DNA of 64,000 bases, taken from assembly GCA_040954595.2 (NCBI GenBank), contig CM082589.2, positions 930,001 to 994,000 of the forward strand. The letters run 5' to 3'. Shown in pieces: positions 23,195 to 47,300 of this stretch (its first letter is position 1; each line of letters begins with the position of its first letter). The DNA comes from Balanoglossus misakiensis. Lineage: Eukaryota > Hemichordata. The notes beneath the pieces are model-generated. The model ran no database searches and was not told the DNA's origin. It saw only the letters and a list, made by a program, of their open reading frames with translations. Made by a program: the position numbers and the translations under genes.

Positions 23195-24570
23195 TTCTAC
23201 TGGAAATCTGCAGAGTATCCTTTTATAGTTGTCACATCAAACGTTGCGGCTGGGTTGCTATCAAAGATCTGCCTTCTCCATATTTGTATTAAACCCTGAA
23301 ATGATACAAAAATAATAGATGACCTGTTAAAGCACACACTGGATCTGCATGTGTTTGACTATTGTTAATATTTGCAATCAGGTTTGCCATTCAAGTTTCA
23401 AATAGGTCAAGGACTATAGGTTGGCTGTACACGCACATATTGTATTGACACACTGAAGAAACACTTGAGAAAATAAAGATTCCAAATTCAATGGAAAGGT
23501 AAGTTGAGTGACAATATTAACTCAAGTAAAAATAGATTGTCAGTGTACTGTTTTCTTCAATGAATCTTTACTATTACATGTATGTCTGAAGATGTGAGTT
23601 GGTTGAAATTTACATTACCAGAGACTGTTTCAGACAATAGACATGAAGGTTAATTATCCGTGTCACTATTGTCTGCTGTCAGTCTCTGAGAATTGCAATT
23701 ATCTTGTCTCTCATTACAGGGCATTGTTAATTCATAATGCTGAACAACAGTGGTAATGAACCGCTTTAGTTTTCAATTATTCAACAGCCATTCAAGATGA
23801 TAGAATAAGATAGATTATGACCAAATCCTTTAAAAATATCTTGGAATATGAATTCTGTTAAATAACTGCTTCTAGACATCTCATATTTTTGGCATATTAT
23901 AAAACTTAAAATTTATTTGGGGCAATATACCTCGTCATGTATAGATTTCAGGCGAAATGTACTACCCCTAATAGTATATGTTCGGCCATGATGTGTGTGA
24001 CTTGATGATGATCCCCAAAGACCTATAAAAATTAAACTCACCGTTAACAAATAATTCTTATGAACTGTACAGTTTATGACGTCATTCCTGCAATGTGTCA
24101 ATTTGATGTCGACAATGATACTAATAACACAACCAACAGCTTCGATGTCGTCAACCAACTTCTGTTTGTTGTGTATAACAACAGATTCCGGAGAAACGCT
24201 GTTGTTTACTGTATATTCACTGGACAAGTTCCTTTTCAATGATAGATCGTCAGTCCGTCCATTCGATTTCCTGTGTGCTGGATTTTACAGACGATCTAAT
24301 TTTAGATTTAAACAGCAGTTGGCAGACATGTGGTGAATAATTAAAGCCGTGTTACTGATCAATCACCCGGCGTTCGAGCTGTCCTTCCATCAAAGAATAA
24401 TCACATCAGGGATTTGAGTCACGCGAAAAGCGCGTGAAACCTTTCACTTCTACGACATGCCAGTAAAATCGCACTTTCCAAAACGTATCAAGTTTCTATA
24501 AAACATCACTTACCGTTGCAATCGCAGGAAATATCGCTGCAAAACCCCCACAAACTGCGCTCTGCTCTTA
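23195..24570 (-). other. 5' UTR of the PAQR gene with an intron, and upstream DNA
   Basis: On the minus strand an acceptor (ATTTCAG) opens a non-coding exon at 23295 that runs into the CDS. A donor (CAACG then GTAAGTGATG) closes an upstream exon at about 24515. The implied 5' UTR intron is about 1.2 kb. I see no coding sequence in the intron. The transcription start is not identifiable. Confidence 0.5.
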
Positions 24571-24899
24571 TACGAATTCGGAAATCGAGGACACTGTCGC
24601 TTTCTCTGGTCAAAGGTGAACTAAGGCCCTTTAAGTAACCTATTTATTATACAGGGTTATGGTTAATCAACTTTACTCGACGTTTATGCAGAAAAAAAAC
24701 ACCAGTATCCAAAAATATCAGAGTAGTGAATGATATTAGCGTTTTGGGACATATTAGATTAGCGTGGCACCTGTTTGAGAGGTTTTCAAAGTGGATATCA
24801 ACTGAGAATAAGTTAGGTGGTCTCTGCAAAGCATGATGGTTAATTTTCGCCATTTTGTAGTACGATCACTTCCTGGATTGAGCAAAACTTCTTCCTTCC
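24571..24899. other. Divergent promoter region between PAQR and FAK
   Basis: About 0.3 kb separates the putative first exons of the minus-strand PAQR gene and the plus-strand FAK gene. No ORF or TATA box is recognised. Confidence 0.35.
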
Positions 24900-24947
24900 T
24901 GCGACGTGAGGTCGTTCGTTATTCCGAGAATTTCCGCGATATACGTT

Positions 24948-24971
24948 ATGGGTTGCTCCAGACCAAGATAA
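24948..24971 (+). other. Short upstream ORF in putative FAK first exon
   Basis: ATG GGT TGC TCC AGA then CCA AGA TAA encodes seven residues (MGCSRPR). It ends one base before a strong donor (AC/GTAAGT, exon end 24972). The exon has no other coding capacity. That it belongs to the FAK transcript is inferred from strand, position and the absence of another plus-strand gene before 28.6 kb. Confidence 0.35.
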
Positions 24972-25539
24972 CGTAAGTATCTTTATCGCTGTGTTTACTT
25001 CAGTTTTGAGTCGTCTTCAATGTTAAAAGTTTGGAGTTTCATATCGACGACTGTTCGACTGTGTTATGCTTTTGTGTGACTCACAGATTATGTGATCTTA
25101 ATGTTCTGCACTACACTGTTCTTCAGTTTGCTATGACTGCGATGTCAGAAAGCCGATGAGTAAATAATCAAACGTTGGGTTCAAGAAACTTTTATTTGTT
25201 TAAGAAACCGTTATTCGGACCCACGGTACCCCTTCGTTGTAGTTCTCTTCGTGTCAAAGAAAGATGCAAGAATATATTCCAACAGCTATAATGTATATAT
25301 ATGGCAAAGTGATTCTAAACAGTGACTAAAAGCCTTGTAACCTTGACTAGGTGTATCCCTACATCCGCTAAAAATGCCAATTACTAATGAAGTTTGTCAC
25401 TAAAGAAGGTGAGTGTTCGACCCAGTGGATTTCCTGTTCTAACATACCAAACAAAACACAACTTTACATTCTATAATAGGATATTTATAATTTACAATTT
25501 TTCATCATATTCACAGAACGAACTCAAAGTTTGTTTTTA

Positions 25540-28076
25540 ATGTTTCCATACACTTTGGTAATGATGATGATGATTTAATTCAGTTTTAATAACAGTAAGG
25601 TTGATTAATACAATTAAATACAAATTAGTGGTTTTAATTTGATGGTTGGTCTTAATTAACGATTTATGTTAGTAATAATTATCTTTGTCTGGTGAGGTCA
25701 TTAACCCTATGTTCAACATCTGTCTGCATGTGACGAGTATAGCTGTATTATTTATGTGTTTATACTGTTTAATGTTACTATTTAATTGCGTTATTAAAAT
25801 AACAGATCGAAATCAAGTTTTCTCCCAAGAAATATACATAAATTTGAAATGTGACAACTCACATGTTCTTGCGTGTTTTAAACAAATACAGCGTGTTACT
25901 AATATAGAATTGCAAGCATATAAATCATAAGAATAAACGATTTATTATAGATAGTTTCAAATTTATGACCTTCGGTAATACTAAATACTAATAAATTAGT
26001 ATAATAATAAAACAATACATAAAGAATTAATGTTTATTTAAAAAAAAAAACATTTTGCCAGGAATAATTAACTTCCCACGTGCATGTGGGCTGTGCGATA
26101 AATGTTGAGGTTACTGACCTAGAGAGGTTGGGTCGATCAGAATACGAAGGTTGCAGTCTGTTATTGTTATGCTAACCGAACTTAAAAAAAGCTGATTTCA
26201 TGGCAGCTGGTTCAGTCAAGGTATCCATAGAAACAATGAACAATATACTAGTATAGTAACTTGTGAACAAGGACTTTTGGCAGAATGACCTTGCTTTTCA
26301 GTTGAATAGCTGTGTCCCTAGAGAAAGCTGGAACAGAGAAAAGGTCACCATATGTCAACAACAATGAGCCGATGATGGAAAATAGGAAAACATTGACATT
26401 AAATACTCAAAATGCATATTGTCATCATTTATTGATATTAAGACGTGCTGGTTCATGTACAGTTGCACTTCTTTGTGGATAAAAAGAAATCTATGCACAT
26501 GTATATTTCATTAAATGGCATAATGTTACATTACAGTGTACATGTACTATAATATTAATATTAAGACGTGATGGTACATGTATACCGGGTACAATATGAG
26601 TGTCTATGTGTGGCAATCCGCATACTCATAGTTCTGAGTTTAGCTGTGCGTTTTCAGAATCTGTGAAACCCAAAGCTAGGCAGTGTTGCCAGACAGTGTC
26701 TGAGGACTATAATGTAGAGTGAATACTACATGGATAGAATCAATGATTTTACATATCACAAACACCATACAATGCATTTAACAACTGGGTTCAAATCTGA
26801 CCTATTTCTGTGATTCAAGTCAGATTTTCTGATCTAGAAGTCATTGTGAACATTTAATTTATAGATGGATGTTGATTTTGACGTTTGTTTACCCAGTGAT
26901 ACTGAGAAATAAGGTCAGGTCACTGCAAGTAAGACTTCAAGGTCATCAGGTTTGTGTTACAAAAGGACACCCATACTGTGATATTAACTACATTTTATAT
27001 TTGGACTGTCAAGCTCAACTGTGAAATTCCTGACAGCAAAATTTAGTGGTGTCACTGACATTTAACTATGCTCACAATACTTAGTATGCTGAAGTTCATC
27101 TTCATCATCTCTGTATCTCGCTTATAATTCATTGTCTTTATATCTTCATAATTTTCACGATGATGATGATGATACAGAGTGTAAAAATACTGAAAATGTA
27201 CATGTAGTTTCGAGTCTTGTCGTGAGACTTCCATGTTTGATGACTAATTTACAGATGACTTTGTCTCTCTGAGAATGACAAGACTAGACTTTGAATTAGT
27301 ATGTTTACTGCTTTGAGACTTGTCTTGAATTACAAGGAGCATGAGCAGACAACCTCATCTTCAGTCTTATATGTCATTATCATCCATGTACATGTAGGTT
27401 ATTTGGTTGAAATTTAAACTAGTGTGACATGTATATTATTTAGAGGATTTTAAATATCAAATAAAAATATTTCAAATATATTGAGAGGTGTTGTGTGTAT
27501 GTGAGGAGATTTTTTACATGAATAAGTCCTTCTCAAATATCACAATTATTATGCTGCCCTGGGAATTACCAAATGAAATTTGAGTCGAATCCCTTCTTCC
27601 AAGTCTGAATCAGTTGTATAACTGACATCTATACTTTTTAAGAGAGATTCACATTAGTTATTTTATGGTAACCCTGGACTGGTATAAAATTACATATAAA
27701 GTTGGCTCAAAAACATTGTGGACATACATATACATAGTTCTATATCAGAGCAGAGCTAAGCAAAAAAAGAGTATGTCTGCCGAGGTAAGATAGGTTGACT
27801 GAAACAGGTGCAAATCACCTATACAACCAGGGCGATGAGAAGTAAAAGGCCCTGCCATGAAATTACCATCCTCGGCCATGACTGGGTCTGGGAATTGAAC
27901 CCACAACCCTCCAGAACCCACAACCTTCCAATTGTGAGCCCGGTACCCTATCCACTAGGCCACGATGACTTCTTTGCAAACATGGTTGGCCGTCGTCTCT
28001 GATGTGTAACAGAATACAGAGTGAGTCGTATTGCAATATCTTGATCAGCAGAGGCAGGCCAAACTAGGCAAATATT
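25540..28076. other. FAK first intron: AT-rich non-coding DNA
   Basis: No coding exon is seen between the putative 5' exon (ends 24972) and 28620. It contains a 27-bp motif repeated at 26434-26460 and 26557-26582 (GATATTAAGACGTG core), ATG/ATC short repeats near 25564 and 27163, and a SINE (listed separately). Confidence 0.5.
27815..27975 (-). mobile_element. tRNA-derived SINE (minus orientation)
   Basis: Read on the minus strand, GTGGCCTAGTGGATA (complement of 27949-27963) is a Pol III A box and GGTTCAATTCC (complement of 27891-27901) is a B box, with CCGGGCTCACAATTGG between as an anticodon-arm-like segment. A GGTTGTGGGTTC segment is present twice in tandem just before the B box, which makes the spacing longer than in a true tRNA. 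The tail after the B box does not close an acceptor stem. This is the expected structure of a tRNA-derived short interspersed element. Ends and target duplications were not resolved. Confidence 0.65.
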
Positions 28077-28124
28077 TTCAAATTAATAATAAAATAGTGG
28101 TTCAAATTAATAATAAAATACTGG
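28077..28124. repeat. Two-copy 24-bp tandem repeat
   Basis: The 20-base core ttcaaattaataataaaata occurs at 28077-28096 and again at 28101-28120 with no mismatch, each followed by a four-base ctgg/gtgg spacer. Confidence 0.9.
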
Positions 28125-28657
28125 AGGTAGCAGATGAATTTGCATACATGTTGCTAATTAATGTAATTACATGTGACAGACATGTTTTTACCATTTCAAA
28201 CATTTGTATTTACAAACATGTAAATCCAATTAAATGTAATTGAGCTGATAATTAAACCAGCAATTATAGAGAAACTGACATCACTACATTTGTAAATTGA
28301 GATCTCTAGCGCGTTTTTGTTGAATTATACTGCCTTTTTTCCAAAATCAATAATCATTGTCTGCAGCTGTTGACGCATGCAGCTCTAGGGATCTTGTGAT
28401 AATTATAGCGTATTATGATGCCCAGTCATCCATGGAACATTTCTTGCCGTGGTTAGAATGAATGAAATGGTGTCCGAAGCCGAAGGACTTTGAATTATTT
28501 ATTGGCTTTGGAGGCTGACAAATGCTTTTTAATCATTAAAAAATCTTTTGAGATTGAAACTAGGCAAAGATTACCACTATAATTTACCTGAGTTGTTTAT
28601 TTGTTTTGTTTGTTTTCAGGATACTGATGGTCTTGTTTGTTTACTCTTCAAAAAGAC

Positions 28658-40831
<12,174 letters not shown>

Positions 40832-43050
40832 CTATGCATTCTGGGAGTTACAGGGATGTACTGTGAAGTGTAATATACTGTCAAAGGGTGCTATTTATAC
40901 AAACACTTAAGATTTCGCAGGTTATTATAGTTTCAGTTTCAAAGTTGCTGCCTTATCTATGATTTGTTTTGTCATTGGAATAATCTGGAATGTTCCCCGC
41001 AGCCAATCCCAGATTTTCACTTCAGTGGCCGCACACACAAAAATTGCACAACTACACGGTCATCAGAAAAGTTAAACATGCCCTAATAACCATATATGGG
41101 CATATGGAACGAAAAGGTATTCCTTTAAAGCAAGTCAAAAGCTCAGAAATTATGTAAAATATCTTTTTTGAATAATCGCAGTCTGCTGTTAAAGTTAGAG
41201 CTATCAAAATCAAAAACATATCTGAAGTGTAAAAAAGGCCAAGTTTCGTGTCCATTCTTTTTTCTACAATTATAATTTGAATGAAGTAGTGGTAATGGAA
41301 GGAGGGGGTATATTTGTAATCCAGATAAGTCGCTCATTAAAAAATGTAAATAACAATTTAGTAAGCTCAAAACAGTCAGTTACGTAAGAAAATGTTTTGA
41401 AAAATCATAGTTCAACATTCAAATAATTCCACCAATCATGTGCAATTTCAGTTCCAATTACAATTCTCAATTAGTAAAAATCTGTTTATTTCATTGGGAC
41501 TGACGTTGAGTTTGTGTACATGATGCACTCAAGTTAAACAAACCAATGCAAAAAACAACAACAAAGTGTCAACAGTTGTCAACTTCATTTACCAGGTGTA
41601 CAGTCTGTTATAACCCAGTTTTAGTAGTAATATCATTTTCTGAGAATTCCATGCTCAACGTTGTTTGTGTGTTACAGTTACACCTTTACTTATGTGTGGC
41701 CCCCCTAAGCCTGATCATTTGAAGTGCTGCACTAACTTAGGGAGTCACGCACAAATCTATGTTCACCAAGGGGGTCCCAACCCCTTACATAGTTTATACA
41801 AACCTAGGGAGTTCGTAACAATTTTTACATACTTAATTTTTTTTAAGGACAGATACAAACAGAATTCGTAACATGACACCTAGGTAAGTTTGTGCTTTAA
41901 ATATTTGGGCAAAAGTCGCAGTTTTTTTGACAATTTCTGAATTGCCTATAAGTTTGTAATAAGTTCATTTATTAATGGGTAAAAAGTATAACTTGACAAA
42001 GGTAAGCTCTGTGAATAAGGACTTATTTTGCTTTTGACTTTTCTTTTTGTATTTTAAACATAAAATTTGTATTCCATAGTAATTATCATTTAATTGTGCA
42101 TGTAATATTTTTTATTGAGGTTTGATTCAACTGCTGCCATTATGCCATATAAAACATGTCCATTGCAACTCATTATATTTTCTCATAGCCTTTAGGTATG
42201 ATCAAAAGCAGTTCTGAAACTCTGTTGACTTTCCTTCTTGAGCAGAGCCAAAGTCATGGACAAGGCACTTCTTAGAGCAAAAGTGTTAATTATATCCGAC
42301 TCCACAAGATGTGCCTTTTCTGAGTAGCATGGTCTCAGGCTAAGTGAAGTTGCAGATGTCATTATTAGGATGGTAAAAACAATGTGAGTGATTAAGTGAT
42401 TTCAGTGACTATGTTTCTAACTCTGAAAGTTTTACTTGAAACAACTTGTGACCTCAAAACTGTATTCAGTACATTATGGTAGTAGTCAGGTGTTTAGTCA
42501 CATGTCCATGTTTTCAGTAAAAAAATCTTTGATACTCTAAAATTCTAAAAAAAAAAGATCAGTTGGTGTCCCATTAGTTTGTAAGATATGCAGGTGAATG
42601 TAGTTCTGGGTCAGAGGTCAAAGGGAAGTTCCCAGAATGCACTGGGGAGTCCAAAATGGTGGCACCGATGGTCGCATGGGATGAAATGTCCTCATTGTAA
42701 AAACTCAAATTCAAATCACGTCACAGGCTACTGGAATATCCAGTTTTCATTTACTTGTTTCACTTTGACTTTGTGTGAGCAGAAATGTCAATGCAGTTTT
42801 TTTCTCTCTCGAGTTCACAGTTACACAGACATGTCTTGTGTCAAAGGTTACATTGATGTCAGGTCATACTTCCTTGAACAGCACACTTTCTGTCCTGTAG
42901 ATTTTTACCATGGCAACGGACTGAAATACTGAATGAGTTTACATGGCAACAATTTTCAGTCACCTTGCAATTTCAGTGGAACTTTTCAGTAAAGCATTTC
43001 TTTTATAAATAACTTTCTTGTTTCAGGTCTTGATGTATTGCCTAGATGCC
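40832..43050 (+). other. FAK 3' flanking region
   Basis: No gene is recognised in the 2.2 kb after the FAK stop. It is probably 3' UTR in part; the first plus-strand AATAAA I find is at 43286-43291, beyond the CA repeat. Nothing else is supported here. Confidence 0.4.
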
Positions 43051-43053
43051 CTG

Positions 43054-43095
<42 letters not shown>
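43051..43095. repeat. (CA)n microsatellite
   Basis: About 21 uninterrupted CA dinucleotides, flanked by unique sequence between the converging FAK and TIR-protein genes. Confidence 0.9.
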
Positions 43096-43182
43096 CCAGA
43101 CACTTCATCCTACAAGAGTACCTTTTCCTCTTACTTGTTGACAAAGAAAGAGAAAACACCAAGCTGTAAACAGATGAAGATC

Positions 43183-43188
43183 TTTATT
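43183..43188 (-). terminator. Possible poly(A) signal of the TIR-SAM gene
   Basis: TTTATT on the plus strand is AATAAA on the minus strand, 1.2 kb after the TIR gene's stop. A plus-strand AATAAA at 43286-43291 may serve FAK, so the two transcripts could overlap at their 3' ends. Confidence 0.3.
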
Positions 43189-43289
43189 TTGACTTCTCTT
43201 ATCAAACACACACATGGTTGTCATGGACACAAAAACTTCAAAGCAAAACAAACTTGCAATACTGTACATACAGAATCCGACATGTAATA

Positions 43290-44396
43290 AAAAGTTTCTA
43301 GAATATTTACAGGAAATTGTTTAAGAACAACATGTATAAATGGGAAGACAGGATATCGCACACATATTTGTCGATTGAGATTTTCAAAATATAGAATCTC
43401 TAATGCTGTGTTTCTAACAACAGGTCAAGTATAACATCACATCTGCTCGAAATACTACAGGTCAGTGTTTTAATTAATGTATTAAGCAACTCACATTGAC
43501 AGTGCCAATACATAAGCAATAATATGATCTTGATTGCTATGGCAACAATCTGATGAGTTTAATTAGCAAATTTTACAAATTTTGAATCATATTTACACAT
43601 TCTGGAAAAAAAGCCACTCCATATTTTATAAAGTAAAAATGTAACAAGTTTTCATACATCATATCACATAGTGTAAATACTATTTTCTCTTTGTTTGCTA
43701 GTCATGTTTTTAATATTTGAAGTACTTAAAATCTGACACAAACATCTGCATGTTCAACACATTGGGTCTACCCCCAATAAATTATGGGGGAAGTATATTT
43801 CGCCCGTATATATTTTGCTGTCTGTTACAGCTGTACCATTATTCTATTTCAGCAGCAAACTTCTCATGGTATGCACAGATCACTTCTATGATGTAGCAGT
43901 TATGTACAACAAGTCTTTAAAATAACTGATATGCAAGGAAACTGTAAATTCCATACTATGAACCCCTTTTGTTTGGAATATCATACATGTACTGATCCAA
44001 CTAAAAGCTTTGTAATGTACACACAATCAACACAAACGTAGAAGGCAAATTTATCATTATTTGCAGGTATCAAAATTCATGTAAAAATTCTCAATCTTTT
44101 CGTGCTGTGATACAGTCCACCTACACAGGTTACCCTCTCCCTACTCTCTCAGTATTTTGACCCCATATACAAAAACCCCACAGTAACACAATGGCAACAT
44201 CATGGATGCCTACATGTACAACAGAATCCTATATAAAGATGTCCTTACAGACATATTCTGTATTGCATATGGACGGTGTAACAAGTTCTGAGTATTCCAG
44301 TTTCCCTGGTTGAAGGACGGTTTCATTTCAGTTGTGAATTCTCTTCCCTCACTATCAAACATCCACTTATTCCATGATGGACGAGTGGGATGATAT
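43290..44396 (-). other. Probable 3' UTR of the TIR-SAM gene
   Basis: AT-rich sequence between the stop at 44397 and the candidate poly(A) signal. No coding sequence or structured element was recognised. Confidence 0.35.
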
Positions 44397-47300
44397 TCAC
44401 ATCATGGGCGGTTTTTCATTCATGACTTTCCTGATTCTGTCCAGGACCTGATGGAAATTCTGTTTGTAGAGTTTGTCGTTGCTCAGATCAATCTGCACAG
44501 TCCTGGCCAGCATCTTCTTGATACTGGGCTGTGCCGTGTCTGGCGGCCATGCTACAAACCTCAGTAAGATAGGAACAATCGGTTTGTTGAGGTGATCAGC
44601 CAGCGTTAAGTCCTTAATACAGTTATCCGATTGGATGTACCGAGGTGTGATGCAGCAGATAACGACAGCAGCTGATTTCATGTTCCGTTGTATCGTCATA
44701 TGCAACGTCTCGGCCGGTGGTTCGTTGTGGAGACCAGCTGATCCTCTCGCACTAATGCTGCTATGCCCCCTCTGGGCCATGGTGGGACTGATATCGGCCC
44801 AACATGGAAGTCCGTTGGCTTCAAGTACTCTTCTGATTTCCTGGACTTTCGTCTGCATATCCCACTGATAACTGATGAATACTTTCGGTTCAACTACTTC
44901 TTCATTGAAAGACAATGCTGAAACAAGAAAGAATTACACATAAATGATGCAAAATCAAAAAACTTCCAAATAATGTCATAGGTCGCCAGGAGGTCACCAG
45001 GGGTCAGAGTGCAAAGGTGAGAGTAATTCTCAGTTCAAGACTGACCTGTGGATGCAGCCAACACTTGCAGTGGTTTCAGTCCGTCTGCCATTCTGTTGAG
45101 ATAGGCTTGTTCCAAGACAACACCAGGGACTTTGCGCAGCGGTTTGATCTGATGTTCTAACACGTCCATACTCTCCGAGTACATCTTAGTTTCAAAGTCA
45201 ACAGCTGGGCATTCACCTGCAATTCATAAAAAATAATGTAAGTCTGTGTTTCTTCTTCTAATCTCATATTTGACATTAGCTTCAGGCCTTTCTTGTGAAA
45301 TCGAAACAAGTTTCTTCCCGAATGAGACTTCTCCTACCTAGAACAGCTTTCATGGACGGTCTGAATTTCTGCCACACATTCTTGAACATTGCCGTGACGA
45401 TCATCTTTCCCAGCCAATCAGCAAAGAGCACCTCATGGAAGACAAATGGAGATGATGATGCTGCTTCTGTCATGACGATAACCACATGTTTGACCGTTGC
45501 TATGTGCGGTCCATTGACTTGGAGAAACTCATCCTTGGATTGGCCGAGCTTCTCATGTGACAAGACCTGTGAAGAGGTAATACATTTATTGTTTTAGATT
45601 CTGGCCATCCTATCAATAACAGAGATAACATTTGTAACATTTCTGTAAAAGGCAGTGCCCACTGTAAGCAGAAATCAAATATGACCTGATGTTAGTTGAA
45701 CATAAGCTCCTAAACATCCCATTTCTGACAAATATATTAATGCACTAATGATCAATACACCAGTAAACAAGTCCACTGCTCAATTTCCCAAAGTCACTCC
45801 ATTCACGTCCACAATTCCAAATATTTTATTTCAGCGCCACACAGGTACTTCATCATTCACACTTGCACCATAAACAATTGATAGTTGTCTGAAGCCACTC
45901 ATGAGAAATCTAAACAAGTCTATAACGCACACAGCGTCCATTCAGTCTTTGTTGATATTATTGATTAGGAAATACCTCTGATTGTAAAGACGGGCATCGA
46001 TCAAAGGCTGAAAGCCCACACAATTGATACTTTGTTTACGACACTATCAGTCCTTCAGAAATATTTTCTCTCCACCCAAGTCAACAGACTTGCTAAGTTC
46101 ATATCCAGTATTTTTTCATTCTGAAATATCCATGCGATATGATGGAAAGATAAGGATGTCGGAACTTGCAGCCTTGTCAGTTTATCACCATTGCATATTA
46201 GTTTCAAATACCCAAATCCTAAAATGACGAGGAATAATATTGGGTTGAACATGGAAGCTTAGGAGCACTGTGTACAGATATTACTGACAGATGTGCAAAT
46301 TTCTATTACTAATATTTTTGAGAAGCAGTGTTCTGATTCACATTGTGAACAGAGCTACCAGTTACGAGACAGAGTCCACCTTTATAGATCCTGAGTTCAT
46401 TTGTATAGGCAATGTGGTGACCTGTGTTACCTACCCAGGTGACCTGTAACCACGGTGTTGACCTCACGGTCAGCTAGTACGCTGTGGGAATACATAGCAA
46501 TGAGTCAATAGTTGATTAGTCTGGGTATGTGCAGCTAATAAATAATAAACAGTACTTAATTGTAACCTGGTTGCGTATCTTATGCCTGATTAAGTCGTCT
46601 GCACTATACATTGTATTGTTTCTTCTTTTTTGCCTGTAACCCTACTGTAACATTCATGCTCTGCATGTTACATGTTAGTTTGTATGTGGCAGCATTGACA
46701 ACTCTAAGTTGTTCATCCCTAACAAGTACATGCATGCCATTGCACTAGAAGTAGTACATGTAATTGGAGGTATCTGTGGTCTATAGTCTCTTCATAATAG
46801 AACTTCTCCACAATGAATGAAAAGGGACTGAAAGAAAACTCAATTGTACATGACATCTCCGTTCAGCCCAACCGCAATACAATCGAGAGTCACCTCAGAA
46901 TACATGGCCATCAACAATCAGAAAAAGCTATCAACAAAAGTGGAATGGATGCCAAACTTGAGTTGCCTTGAACAATCTGATTGCAAACAACAATGGTAGA
47001 CACTGGACCTTTCTAGTGCCGCGTGAAAGCCAGTGATGGCGGGAGGGCAATGGCTGTAGTACCTGTACTTGTAAAAGCTGTTTACTTTAAGAAGATTTCA
47101 AAAGTGTGTACATGTACAGCAAGCAGGTTGATATGTGTGAGAGAATGAAGAACTTTGATACCATTGGCAAACCGTCTCTAAACAGTTCCTATGACAACCG
47201 TGCAAACCTTGACATTTCCTGACCATGAAAATGCACAATAGATAGAACTCATCACAAACAACTTCTGCAGACATGTATGTACCAGTAAATGGCTTGAAAT

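Noticed and set aside
27891-27965. Functional tRNA gene
   Set aside because: A and B boxes are present, but the spacing is stretched by a duplicated segment and no acceptor stem closes, so a SINE is the better call.
43018-43287. 89-codon frame across the CA repeat
   Set aside because: A His/Thr run from the microsatellite creates the open frame; no other support.
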